Shown here in pieces: positions 6,548 through 13,666 of a stretch of 14,056 nt of DNA. Position 1 is the stretch's first letter; each line of letters starts with the position of its first letter. The notes under the pieces were generated by a model. It was not told the origin of the DNA and made no database searches. It saw nothing but the letters and a program-made list of their open reading frames with translations. Source of the stretch: Acholeplasmataceae bacterium (lineage in GTDB: Bacteria; Bacillota; Negativicutes; Acidaminococcales; Acidaminococcaceae); NCBI GenBank assembly GCA_012719555.1, contig JAAYAE010000275.1, positions 1 to 14,056 of the forward strand, given 5' to 3'. The position numbers were made by a program, and so were the translations under genes.

Positions 6548-6561
6548 GTCTTTAGAAGTTT

Positions 6562-6960
6562 TTACCAAACGTATGCAACTACTTCGCCACCCAAACCTGC
6601 TTTACGTGCAGCTTTGTCAGTCATCATTCCTTCAGAAGTAGAGATAACTGCAATGCCTAAGCCCCCGAGGACTCTAGGCAATTGGTCTTTTTGAGAGTAA
6701 ACTCTCAAGCCTGGTTTAGAAATACGTTTAATACCGGAAATTACTTTTTCCTTATTAGCACCGTATTTTAGGCTAACGCGGATGATTCCTTGTTTGCTAT
6801 CCGCAACGATTTCATAATCTTTAATAAATCCTTCTTTTTTCAAAATCTCTGCAATAGCAGTTTTGATTTTGGAACCGGGGATTTCAACTTTATCGTGATG
6901 GACCGAATTTGCATTACGAATACGTGTAAGCATATCGGCAATCGGGTCAGTCATAACCAT
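6562..6960 (-). CDS. rpsH: 30S ribosomal protein S8
   Basis: Primary 16S rRNA-binding protein of the central domain, and in E. coli the translational repressor of the spc operon. The 132-residue product starts MVMTDPIADMLTRIRNAN, and its C-terminal part has the conserved GLGIAVISTSEGMMTDKAAR segment ending GGEVVAYVW. The start is ATG 6960, ten bases from GGAGG; a second in-frame ATG two codons on is less likely from family N-termini (MxMTDPIADML). Genes on either side are rpsZ and rplF. Whether S8 represses here cannot be told from the sequence. Confidence 0.98.
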   Translation of the reverse strand: MVMTDPIADMLTRIRNANSVHHDKVEIPGSKIKTAIAEILKKEGFIKDYEIVADSKQGIIRVSLKYGANKEKVISGIKRISKPGLRVYSQKDQLPRVLGGLGIAVISTSEGMMTDKAARKAGLGGEVVAYVW

Positions 6961-6992
6961 ACTTAAATACCCTCCTTCCTAATTTGCTGCCA

Positions 6993-7178
6993 TTACCAGC
7001 TAGCTTTTGTTACTCCCGGAATAGCACCTTTGTAACTATATTCCCGGAAGCAAATACGGCACAGGCCAAATTTGCGCATGTAACCATGTGGTCTACCACA
7101 AATTTTACAACGATTATAGCCACGAACCTTAAATTTTGGTTCAGCTTTCCATTTTTCAATCAGGGCTGTTTTAGCCAA
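6993..7178 (-). CDS. rpsZ: 30S ribosomal protein S14, zinc type (type Z)
   Basis: Short S14 of the 30S head; the name rpsN is also used. The 61-residue product is the zinc-binding type, with C24, C27, C40 and C43 in CKICGRPHGYMRKFGLCRIC and the terminal GAIPGVTKASW. It differs from the roughly 89-101-residue zinc-free S14 used as a back-up under zinc shortage in many Firmicutes. The start is TTG 7178 (MAKTALIEKW), seven bases from GGAGG, and no ATG is available. It lies between rplE (16-base gap) and rpsH. Identification is secure. Confidence 0.98.
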   Translation of the reverse strand: MAKTALIEKWKAEPKFKVRGYNRCKICGRPHGYMRKFGLCRICFREYSYKGAIPGVTKASW

Positions 7179-7194
7179 GGTATTTCCTCCTTAC

Positions 7195-7740
7195 TTATGC
7201 GCTAAATGGCATGCCGAGAAGTTTTAGTAATTCTCTTGCTTCTTCGTCAGTCTTAGCAGTAGTAACAATAATAATATCCATTCCACGAACTTTTTCTACT
7301 TTATCATAGTCTATTTCCGGGAAAATCAATTGTTCTTTCATACCCATGGAATAGTTGCCACGACCATCAAAGGACTTTGGGTTTACACCACGAAAGTCGC
7401 GTACGCGAGGCAATGCAATATTCATAAGTTTGTCAAGGGACTGGTACATACGTTCACCACGAAGGGTAACTTTTGTACCAATAGGCATTCCTTCACGTAA
7501 TTTAAATGCCGCAATAGATTTCTTTGCTTTAGTAATAACTGGTTTTTGACCTGTAATAACTGTTAAATCTGCCACAGCAGAATCAATAGCCTTACTATTG
7601 GTAACTGCGTCTCCGCAACCTATGTTAATAACTATTTTCTCCACTTTTGGGAGTTCATTAACATTAGTATAATTGAATTTATCCATCAAGCCTTTAACGG
7701 CTTCGGACAAATATTTTTCTTGCAATCTGGTAACTGCCAT
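7195..7740 (-). CDS. rplE: 50S ribosomal protein L5
   Basis: 5S rRNA-binding protein of the central protuberance that contacts P-site tRNA and S13. The 181-residue product is full length, with MAVTRLQEKYLSE at the start, KVEKIVINIGCGDAV near 28-42, the ITGQKPVITKAKKSIAAFKL block and FPEIDYDKVEKVRGMDI toward the C-terminus. ATG 7740 has GGAGG seven bases upstream. It follows rplX by 23 bases. In E. coli the S8 repressor site sits at this gene's start; no clear equivalent structure is seen here. Confidence 0.98.
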   Translation of the reverse strand: MAVTRLQEKYLSEAVKGLMDKFNYTNVNELPKVEKIVINIGCGDAVTNSKAIDSAVADLTVITGQKPVITKAKKSIAAFKLREGMPIGTKVTLRGERMYQSLDKLMNIALPRVRDFRGVNPKSFDGRGNYSMGMKEQLIFPEIDYDKVEKVRGMDIIIVTTAKTDEEARELLKLLGMPFSA

Positions 7741-7763
7741 CAGTAATCCTCCTTTCCCGGATT

Positions 7764-8093
7764 TTATTTATCGATTACTTCTCCACATTTTTTGCAAGTT
7801 CTGGCAAAGCCACCTGCAACTGCGGTTTTCTTAATACGAGTAGGCTTTTTACAAGCCGGACATACTAACATGACTTTGGAAGAGGACATAGCCGCTTCCT
7901 TAACAATAATACCACCTTGAGGATTGGACTGAGAAGGTTTCGTGTGGCGTTTTACTTTATTAATACCTTCGATAACAACTTTTGCTTTCTTGGGCAACGC
8001 TTCCACAATTTTACCTTGCTTGCCTTTATCCTTACCGGATAAAACCACAACGGTATCACCTTTTTTTACATGCAATTTAACTGCAGTAGTCAT
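7764..8093 (-). CDS. rplX: 50S ribosomal protein L24 with zinc ribbon
   Basis: Assembly-initiating 50S protein that binds the 5' domain of 23S rRNA near the polypeptide exit. The 109-residue product has a KOW motif near 10-38 (KKGDTVVVLSGKDKGKQGKI), the NKVKRHTKPS segment, and a C-terminal zinc ribbon with C78, C81, C100 and C103. ATG 8093 follows AAGGAGG with ten-base spacing. It lies between rplN (41-base gap) and rplE. The cysteine pairs are known in some bacterial L24 proteins and absent from E. coli L24. Identification is secure. Confidence 0.98.
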   Translation of the reverse strand: MTTAVKLHVKKGDTVVVLSGKDKGKQGKIVEALPKKAKVVIEGINKVKRHTKPSQSNPQGGIIVKEAAMSSSKVMLVCPACKKPTRIKKTAVAGGFARTCKKCGEVIDK

Positions 8094-8134
8094 GTTCGAA
8101 ACACCTCCTTATAGTGCGTTAGTTTTATTAATAA

Positions 8135-8503
8135 TTAGAGCACTTCCGGTGCCAACGAAACAATCTTCATATAGTCTTTATCGCGTAACTCGCGAGCCAC
8201 AGGCCCAAAAATGCGAGTCCCACGAGGACTCTTATCGTCTTTAATAAGAACTGCTGCATTTTCATCAAAACGGATATAAGAACCATCTGGACGACGGGTA
8301 CCTTTACGCGTACGTACTACAACTGCCTTTACTACTTCACCTTTTTGGACAACGCCACCGGGTGACGCATCTTTAACAGCGCAAACAATAACATCACCAA
8401 TGTAGGCATATTTACGGTATGAACCGCCTAATACACGGATACACATAACTTTTTTAGCACCAGTATTATCACCAACATTAAGTATAGTCTGTTGTTGTAT
8501 CAT
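8135..8503 (-). CDS. rplN: 50S ribosomal protein L14
   Basis: Large-subunit protein at the subunit interface, bound to L19 and 23S rRNA and the docking site of the silencing factor RsfS. The 122-residue product is canonical, starting MIQQQTILNVGDNTGAKKVM, with the conserved VVVRTRKGTRRPDGSYIRFD and a FGPVARELRDKDYMKIVSLA end. ATG 8503 is seven bases from GGAGG. This gene opens the spc part of the cluster (it starts the separate spc operon in E. coli), and a hairpin at 8517-8537 directly abuts its ribosome-binding site. Identification is secure. Confidence 0.98.
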   Translation of the reverse strand: MIQQQTILNVGDNTGAKKVMCIRVLGGSYRKYAYIGDVIVCAVKDASPGGVVQKGEVVKAVVVRTRKGTRRPDGSYIRFDENAAVLIKDDKSPRGTRIFGPVARELRDKDYMKIVSLAPEVL

Positions 8504-8516
8504 TGTTTTCCCTCCT

Positions 8517-8537
8517 TTGCTAATCGCCGATCAGCAA
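8517..8537 (-). other. Hairpin abutting the rplN ribosome-binding site
   Basis: In the transcript TTGCTGATC pairs with GATTAGCAA over nine positions, including one G-U pair, with a 3-base loop. The last bases of the stem merge with the AAAGGAGGG site of rplN. No T-run follows, so it is not a classical terminator. It lies at the S10/spc boundary, wholly within the rpsQ-rplN gap. Confidence 0.55.
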
Positions 8538-8541
8538 TCAA

Positions 8542-8802
8542 TTATTTTGCATGCTCTAGAATTTCAACTACACGCCAGCATTTATCTTTAGACAAAGGGC
8601 GAGTTTGCACAATTTTAACCGTATCTCCCATATGTGCTTCATTGTTTTCGTCATGCGCTTTAAATTTTATTGTGTGTTTAACACCTTTTTGATAAAGAGG
8701 GTGCTGTACTAAACGATCAATAGCAACTACAACGGTCTTATCCATTTTATCGCTGACTACTTTACCAGTACGTGTTACACGCATATTTCTTTCTTCTGCC
8801 AC
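8542..8802 (-). CDS. rpsQ: 30S ribosomal protein S17
   Basis: Primary 16S rRNA-binding OB-fold protein that organises the 5' domain of the 30S subunit. The 86-residue product has MRVTRTGKVVSDKMDKTVVV at about 7-26, HPLYQKGVKHTIKFKAHDE, the GDTVKI segment and RPLSKDKCWRVVEI. The start is GTG 8802 (MAEERNMR), nine bases from GGAGG; an in-frame ATG six codons later has no ribosome-binding site and would remove the usual short N-terminal arm. It follows rpmC by 35 bases, where a short hairpin occurs, and ends the S10 part. Confidence 0.97.
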   Translation of the reverse strand: MAEERNMRVTRTGKVVSDKMDKTVVVAIDRLVQHPLYQKGVKHTIKFKAHDENNEAHMGDTVKIVQTRPLSKDKCWRVVEILEHAK

Positions 8803-8818
8803 GAAATGATTCCTCCTT

Positions 8819-8844
8819 CGCTTAGTGTGAAAACTAATTAAGCG
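8819..8844 (-). other. Hairpin between rpmC and rpsQ
   Basis: CGCTTA (over the rpmC stop) pairs with TAAGCG six bases before the rpsQ AAGGAGG; an alternative inner pairing TTAGT with ACTAA is also possible. No T-run follows. It is a modest hairpin and could be due to chance. Confidence 0.35.
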
Positions 8845-9032
8845 TTAACTTCGCGTTCACGTTGAATAGTTTTAATACGAGCAATGGACTTTTTTACTTC
8901 TCTGATTTTCATCGGATTTTCACATTGTCCGGTTGCCATTTGAAAACGCAAGCTGAAAAGTTCATCTTTCAAGCCAGCTAATTTAGTGTCTAATTCACTT
9001 TCAGACATATCACGAATTTCTGTTGTTTTCAT
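8838..9032 (-). CDS. rpmC: 50S ribosomal protein L29
   Basis: Small two-helix coiled-coil protein at the polypeptide exit tunnel, next to L23 and near the docking sites of trigger factor and SRP. The 64-residue product has the hallmark MKTTEIRDMSESELDTKL start, ELFSLRFQMATGQCENPMKI in the middle and ARIKTIQRER at the end. ATG 9032 overlaps the rplP stop in TAATG, and a GGTGG-type site lies in the last rplP codons, so the gene is translationally coupled to rplP. Identification is secure. Confidence 0.98.
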   Translation of the reverse strand: MKTTEIRDMSESELDTKLAGLKDELFSLRFQMATGQCENPMKIREVKKSIARIKTIQREREVNA

Positions 9033-9490
9033 TAAGCTTCACCACCCACTCCATTTTCTCGTGCGGCGACTTCGGCTTCCAATTGGGCTTTAGATACGAA
9101 TCTAGTCTTTATAGGTAATTTATGACCTGCAAGACGCATAGCTTCTTTGGCAATTTCTTCAGTAACGCCGTTCATTTCGAACATAACGCGACCAGGTTTA
9201 ACAACTGCCACCCAATACTCTGGAGAACCTTTACCACTACCCATACGGGTCTCAGCCGGTTTTGCTGTAATAGGCTTATCCGGGAAAATCTGAATCCATA
9301 CTTGACCGCCACGTTTGATGTAACGAGTCATTGCAATACGAGCTGCTTCTATTTGTCGATTGGTAATCCAAGCGGGTTCCAAAGCAACCAAACCAAAATC
9401 ACCGTGAGTAATTCTATTACCACGCATAGCACGGCCAGTCATACGGCCTCTATGTTGCTTACGATGTTTTACTCTCTTAGGTAGTAACAT
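9032..9490 (-). CDS. rplP: 50S ribosomal protein L16
   Basis: Protein that settles the A-site region of 23S rRNA late in 50S assembly and contacts tRNA. The start MLLPKRVKHRKQHRGRMTGR and the segments GLVALEPAWITNRQIEAAR and GSGKGSPEYWVAVVKPGR identify it. At 152 residues it is a little longer than the common 136-147; the extra residues form a C-terminal tail from about 133 (AQLEAEVAAREN onward). ATG 9490 overlaps the rpsC stop in TAATG, with a G-rich ribosome-binding site inside rpsC. Identification is secure. Confidence 0.98.
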   Translation of the reverse strand: MLLPKRVKHRKQHRGRMTGRAMRGNRITHGDFGLVALEPAWITNRQIEAARIAMTRYIKRGGQVWIQIFPDKPITAKPAETRMGSGKGSPEYWVAVVKPGRVMFEMNGVTEEIAKEAMRLAGHKLPIKTRFVSKAQLEAEVAARENGVGGEA

Positions 9491-10170
9491 TATATTGCGC
9501 CCCCTTCTTGCACTTTTGGAGCAGCTTTAGCTACTTCTTTGCTTTCAGGAAGAACTTCGCCTTTATAAATCCATACTTTTACGCCAATACGACCATAAGT
9601 TGTGTGAGCTTCAGCAGTACCATAATCTATATCAGCACGTAAAGTGTGTAGCGGAATGCTTCCTTCACGGTAAGTCTCGCTACGAGCTATTTCAGCTCCG
9701 CCTAAACGACCGCCTACTTGAATCTTAATTCCTTTCGCACCCATGCGCATTGTACGACCAACGCATTGTTTCATTGCACGGCGGAAAGCTATACGGCGTT
9801 CCAATTGAGAGGCAATGTTTTCAGCAACCAAAATTGCATTCATATCAGGTGTTTTAATCTCAACAATATTGATATCAATATTGCTATCAGTCATTTTTTT
9901 CAAATCGCCTTTTAGCAATTCAATATTGCTGCCTTGGCGACCAATAACCATACCAGGCTTAGCCGTATAAATTGAAATACGAGTTTTTTGAGAAGCTCTT
10001 TCAATTTGTACACGTGCAATACCAGATAGAAATAATTTTTCTTTAATGAATTCACGAACTTTAATGTCTTCTAACAAGAATTTTTCATAGTCTTTATCGG
10101 CAAACCATTTGGAATCCCAATCTTTGATAATGCCTATTCTAAGACCATGTGGATTAACTTTTTGACCCAC
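9490..10170 (-). CDS. rpsC: 30S ribosomal protein S3
   Basis: 30S head protein forming part of the mRNA entry tunnel and helicase site with S4 and S5. The 226-residue product begins MGQKVNPHGLRIGIIKDWDS, has a KH domain with VIGRQGSNI (75-83, GRQG loop at 77-80), and a C-terminal S3 domain with GGRLGGAEIARSE and the GRIGVKVWIYKGE segment. A short alanine-rich tail ends the protein. The start is GTG 10170, nine bases from GGAGG. It follows rplV and overlaps rplP by one base. Identification is secure. Confidence 0.98.
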   Translation of the reverse strand: MGQKVNPHGLRIGIIKDWDSKWFADKDYEKFLLEDIKVREFIKEKLFLSGIARVQIERASQKTRISIYTAKPGMVIGRQGSNIELLKGDLKKMTDSNIDINIVEIKTPDMNAILVAENIASQLERRIAFRRAMKQCVGRTMRMGAKGIKIQVGGRLGGAEIARSETYREGSIPLHTLRADIDYGTAEAHTTYGRIGVKVWIYKGEVLPESKEVAKAAPKVQEGGAI

Positions 10171-10196
10171 TATTGTTTCCCTCCTTTTCCAGGATA

Positions 10197-10532
10197 TTAT
10201 TTTTCTGCAACCGCTATTGTTACATGGCTAGAACGTTTTAAAATTTTAAACGCCTGTCCACGAGAGCGGGGATGAATTCTTTTCATTGTAGGACCCTGAT
10301 CCACACAAGCACTGGAAACAATAAGGTTATCTACATTCATGTCAAAATTATGTTCGGCGTTAGCAACTGCTGAGTGCAATACTTTCTCAATAACCTCAGA
10401 ACCAACCTTCGGGGTATGTTTGAGGATCGCGAATGCTTCACCCACAGCTTTACCGCGAATGATATCAATTACGATACGCAATTTGCGTGGCGCGATGCGA
10501 ACATATCTGGCAATAGCTTTTGATTCTTCCAT
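10197..10532 (-). CDS. rplV: 50S ribosomal protein L22
   Basis: Protein that binds all domains of 23S rRNA; its long beta-hairpin lines the exit tunnel near L4 and is a site of macrolide-resistance changes. The 111-residue product has ARYVRIAPRKLRIVIDIIRGK near the N-terminus and the tunnel loop MKRIHPRSRGQAFKILKRSSHV (written here only as a position, about 83-104) that ends in the usual VTIAVAEK. No deletion in the loop is apparent. ATG 10532 follows AAGGGGG, an unusual G-run form of the ribosome-binding site. It lies between rpsS and rpsC. Confidence 0.98.
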   Translation of the reverse strand: MEESKAIARYVRIAPRKLRIVIDIIRGKAVGEAFAILKHTPKVGSEVIEKVLHSAVANAEHNFDMNVDNLIVSSACVDQGPTMKRIHPRSRGQAFKILKRSSHVTIAVAEK

Positions 10533-10555
10533 CGTGTTTTGCCCCCTTTCCCCTA

Positions 10556-10852
10556 TTATTTAGCAGCCGGTGCTGCTGCGCCTACTGCTGTACTCTTATC
10601 TCCATGACCTCTAAATAAACGAGTCGGAGCAAACTCTCCTAATTTATGACCTACCATATCTTCAGTAATATATACGGGCACATGTTTGCGACCGTCATGC
10701 ACAGCTATGGTATGCCCCAAAAATTCAGGAAGAATAGTAGAGCTACGAGACCAAGTTTTTACTACTTTTCTATCATTTGCAGCATTAAGTGTTTCAATTT
10801 TTTTTGCGAGACTTGCCTGGACAAAAGGTCCCTTTTTAATTGATCTGGACAC
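10556..10852 (-). CDS. rpsS: 30S ribosomal protein S19
   Basis: 30S head protein paired with S13 and contacting the A-site tRNA and 16S rRNA. The 98-residue product has MSRSIKKGPFVQASLAKKIE at the start, the WSRSSTILPEFLGHTIAVHD core and the VGHKLGEFAPTRLFRGH motif. A short alanine-rich tail (VGAAAPAAK) makes it slightly longer than many S19 proteins. The start is GTG 10852, eight bases from GGAGG. It follows rplB by 27 bases. Identification is secure. Confidence 0.98.
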   Translation of the reverse strand: MSRSIKKGPFVQASLAKKIETLNAANDRKVVKTWSRSSTILPEFLGHTIAVHDGRKHVPVYITEDMVGHKLGEFAPTRLFRGHGDKSTAVGAAAPAAK

Positions 10853-10879
10853 TATGTATGCCTCCTTTCTCTAATCCTT

Positions 10880-11710
10880 TTATTTCGTTCTACGTTTTAA
10901 AATCAGCTTAGAAGAAGCGTGTTTTTTAACACGGGTACGGGTACCAAAAGCACTCTTACCCCAAGGAGTAACAGGACGTTTACGTCCAACTGGAGAGTGA
11001 CCTTCACCACCACCATGTGGATGATCGTTAGGATTCATTGCCACACCACGGTTTGCAGGACGAATACCCAACCAACGAGAACGACCAGCCTTACCAATAG
11101 TAATGTTTTCATGATCCAAATTACCAACTTGTCCTATAGTAGCACGACAATTAATGTGTATTTTGCGTATTTCACCGGAAGGCATACGCAGTAAAGCATA
11201 GTCGCCTTCTTTAGCCATTAATTGAGCACCAGCACCTGCGCTGCGCATTAATTGACCACCCTTACCTATTTTCATTTCCACATTGTGTATCATAGTACCA
11301 AGAGGAATATTCAACATAGGTAAACAGTTACCAACCTTGATATCAGCATCAGGACCGCTTACTATTACATCTCCAACTTTTAAACCAAGCGGAGCAATTA
11401 TGTAACGTTTTTCACCATCAGCATAGTTCAACAAAGCGATATTAGCAGTACGGTTAGGGTCATACTCTATGGTAGCAACTTTTGCCGGTACGCTGTCTTT
11501 ATTACGCTTGAAATCTATAATGCGGTATTGCCTTTTATGCCCGCCGCCTTGATGACGAACAGTCATTTTACCAGTATTATTACGGCCGGCATGCTGCTGT
11601 AGTTTATCTACAAGAGGGCGATGCGGCTTGTCTGTTGTAATCTCTTCGAAGGTAGAAACTGTCATACTACGTCTCGAAGGAGAATACGGATTAAAGCTTT
11701 TTATAGCCAT
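10880..11710 (-). CDS. rplB: 50S ribosomal protein L2
   Basis: One of the most conserved ribosomal proteins, needed for subunit association and peptidyl transferase formation. The 276-residue product starts MAIKSFNPYSPSRRSMTVST and has the RHQGGGHKRQYRIIDFKR segment, an OB and SH3-like core (about 60-200) and the GVAMNPNDHPHGGGEG loop with the conserved H230. ATG 11710 has GGAGG seven bases upstream. It follows rplW by 22 bases in the standard order. Identification is secure. Confidence 0.99.
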   Translation of the reverse strand: MAIKSFNPYSPSRRSMTVSTFEEITTDKPHRPLVDKLQQHAGRNNTGKMTVRHQGGGHKRQYRIIDFKRNKDSVPAKVATIEYDPNRTANIALLNYADGEKRYIIAPLGLKVGDVIVSGPDADIKVGNCLPMLNIPLGTMIHNVEMKIGKGGQLMRSAGAGAQLMAKEGDYALLRMPSGEIRKIHINCRATIGQVGNLDHENITIGKAGRSRWLGIRPANRGVAMNPNDHPHGGGEGHSPVGRKRPVTPWGKSAFGTRTRVKKHASSKLILKRRTK

Positions 11711-11732
11711 TTTTTTACCTCCTTAATGCGAA

Positions 11733-12023
11733 TTACATCCCTTCGAAAACTGGAATTGTATTGCCTGTGGCAAGTTTTACAATTGCTTTCTTGTAGTCGG
11801 AACGCTTACCTTCAGATTTACCCATGCGCTTGGTTTTGCCAAATACACGGATAGTGTTTACACTAATAACCTTCACTTTGAAAATCGCTTCAACTGCTTG
11901 GCGAATTTCTACTTTATTAGCTCCAAGAGCTACTTTGAAGGTATATTTATTATCTTGCATCATGGCGGAAGTTTTTTCCGTAATGATTGGTTTTAGTAAT
12001 ATATCACGAGGATTAGCAGCCAT
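11733..12023 (-). CDS. rplW: 50S ribosomal protein L23
   Basis: Exit-tunnel protein that is the main ribosomal docking site for trigger factor and SRP. The 96-residue product has RDILLKPIITEKTSAMM at the start, the YTFKVALGANKVEIRQAVE core with helix, and FKVKVISVNTIRVFGKTKR toward the C-terminus. ATG 12023 overlaps the rplD stop as TAATG, and a strong GGAGGTG ribosome-binding site lies within the last codons of rplD, so its translation should depend on rplD. Identification is secure. Confidence 0.98.
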   Translation of the reverse strand: MAANPRDILLKPIITEKTSAMMQDNKYTFKVALGANKVEIRQAVEAIFKVKVISVNTIRVFGKTKRMGKSEGKRSDYKKAIVKLATGNTIPVFEGM

Positions 12024-12652
12024 TATGCGAGCACCTCCTCAATCTTAGCAACGGCATCTTTAGCCAAAAGTACTCTTTCATTATGAAGAATATCAAAAAC
12101 ATTCAAACATGCATTAGAAAGTGCTTTAACTTTAGGAATGTTACGGGAAGATTTTTCCACGTTTTCATTTTCACCGTTTGTAATAATAAGAGCTTTTTTC
12201 TCAGAAGCTTCAAACCCTTTTAACATTTCAACAACGTTTTTAGTTTTAGCTTCATCGAATTGCAACCCATCAATTATAATTAATTCACCAGCTGCAACCT
12301 TCGAGGATAATGCACAACGAATTGCCAAACGACGCGCCTTACGGGGCATTGATTTAGCATGACTACGCGGAGAAGGACCAAAAACAGTACCACCGCCAAC
12401 CCATATTGGGTAACGTGTTGATCCACTACGTGCACGGCCTGTTCCTTTTTGTTTCCAAGGTTTACGACCACCACCGCGAACAAGTCCACGAGTTTTGGTA
12501 GCATGTGTGCCTTGACGCTCATTAGCTTGTTGCATAACAACTGCTTGATGAACAACCGCTTCATTCATTTCTACGCCAAATACATAGTCCATTAATTCTA
12601 TTTCTTCACCGGTCTTTTTACCGGGCATATCGTATACTGATAACTTCGGCAT
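12023..12652 (-). CDS. rplD: 50S ribosomal protein L4
   Basis: Assembly-initiating 50S protein whose extended loop reaches the exit tunnel; in E. coli it represses the S10 operon. The 209-residue product begins MPKLSVYDMPGKKTGEE. The extended loop region (about 43-98) contains QGTHATKTRG, GGRKPWKQKGTGRARSGSTR and FGPSPRSHAKSMPRKAR. ATG 12652 is eight bases from GGAGG. It lies between rplC and rplW, and the last bases overlap rplW. Repression of this cluster by L4 is possible but cannot be shown here. Confidence 0.98.
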   Translation of the reverse strand: MPKLSVYDMPGKKTGEEIELMDYVFGVEMNEAVVHQAVVMQQANERQGTHATKTRGLVRGGGRKPWKQKGTGRARSGSTRYPIWVGGGTVFGPSPRSHAKSMPRKARRLAIRCALSSKVAAGELIIIDGLQFDEAKTKNVVEMLKGFEASEKKALIITNGENENVEKSSRNIPKVKALSNACLNVFDILHNERVLLAKDAVAKIEEVLA

Positions 12653-12682
12653 TTAAACGCCCTCCTTTCTTTCTCTTATACC

Positions 12683-13342
12683 TTATTTCTTAGTTGCTTT
12701 AACAATATCAGGTTTTACTGTTTCTTTTAATATTACAAAAGATCCAGCAGCTCCAGGTATTGAGCCACTAACTAAAATAAGATTGCGGTCCAAATCAACT
12801 TTAGCAACAGTTAAACGTTGCACTGTTACATTTGCTCCACCCATACGTCCAGGTAATTTCTTACCTTTAATAACTCTACCACCAGGACCTGAATGCATTG
12901 GTCCATTGGAGCCGGGTTCACGATGAGATTTAGAACCATGTGCCATTGGTCCGCAAGCGAAATTGTGACGCTTAATAGTACCTGCAAAACCTTTACCACG
13001 AGAGACGCCTGTAGCGTCAATCATTTCTCCTGCAGCGAAAATGTCAGCTGCAAGCTTTTGTCCAACTGTATATTCAGAAGGAGCAGATAAACGCAATTCT
13101 CTAACAAACTTAACCGGAGTTACGCCAGCTTTATCAAAGTGACCTTTCATCGGTTGGTTCGTATGTTTTTCTTTTAAATCACCAAATCCAAGTTGAACAG
13201 CGTTATATCCATCTGTCTCTTCGGTTTTATTTTGAATTACTATGCAAGGGCCGGCTTCCACAACAGTTACCGGAATCATCTTACCATCAGCTTCAAAAAT
13301 TTGGGTCATGCCTAATTTTTTGCCTAGGATTCCTTTAGCCAT
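12683..13342 (-). CDS. rplC: 50S ribosomal protein L3
   Basis: Protein bound near the 3' end of 23S rRNA, with a loop reaching the peptidyl transferase centre; changes in that loop confer tiamulin and linezolid resistance in other bacteria. The 219-residue product starts MAKGILGKKLGMTQIFEADG and has the VSRGKGFAGTIKRHNF and HGSKSHREPGSNGP segments, then GKKLPGRMGGANVTVQRL. ATG 13342 is seven bases from GGAGG. The ribosome-binding site begins at the rpsJ stop (TAAGGAGG), implying coupling with S10. Identification is secure. Confidence 0.98.
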   Translation of the reverse strand: MAKGILGKKLGMTQIFEADGKMIPVTVVEAGPCIVIQNKTEETDGYNAVQLGFGDLKEKHTNQPMKGHFDKAGVTPVKFVRELRLSAPSEYTVGQKLAADIFAAGEMIDATGVSRGKGFAGTIKRHNFACGPMAHGSKSHREPGSNGPMHSGPGGRVIKGKKLPGRMGGANVTVQRLTVAKVDLDRNLILVSGSIPGAAGSFVILKETVKPDIVKATKK

Positions 13343-13354
13343 TATCGCACCTCC

Positions 13355-13666
13355 TTACGCTTTTATCTCGATATCTACGCCAGCAGGAAGATCCAAACGC
13401 GTTAAAGCGTCAATAGTCTTTGCCGTTGGCTCCAAAATGTCAACAAGTCTCTTATGTGTGCGCATTTCAAATTGCTCACGAGAATCTTTATTTACATGTG
13501 GAGAACGTAGTATCGTATAAATATTTTTTTCTGTAGGAAGCGGAATGGGACCGGAAACTTGAGCCCCGGTACGTTTCGCAGTTTCTACAATCTTTGCTGC
13601 ACTTTGATCAAGTGCCTTGTAATCATATGCTTTCAATCTAATTCTGATTTTCTGACTTTTTGCCAT
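13355..13666 (-). CDS. rpsJ: 30S ribosomal protein S10
   Basis: 30S head protein that also serves as NusE in antitermination complexes with NusB and in NusG-mediated coupling of transcription to translation. The 103-residue product has MAKSQKIRIRLKAYDYKALD at the start, the TGAQVSGPIPLPTEKNI segment (33-49) and the RTHKRLVDILEP motif (69-80). The frame is open upstream to 13732, but ATG 13666 has the family start and GGAGG nine bases upstream, and no ribosome-binding site suits the upstream ATG. It is the first gene after the tuf terminator and leader. Identification is secure. Confidence 0.98.
   Translation of the reverse strand: MAKSQKIRIRLKAYDYKALDQSAAKIVETAKRTGAQVSGPIPLPTEKNIYTILRSPHVNKDSREQFEMRTHKRLVDILEPTAKTIDALTRLDLPAGVDIEIKA

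Noticed and set aside
7727..7750. ACTG-ATGG-CAGT hairpin with the rplE start codon in the loop, at the place of the E. coli S8 repressor site
   Set aside because: Only four contiguous pairs and flanking mismatches; it does not show the features of the known S8-binding helix.
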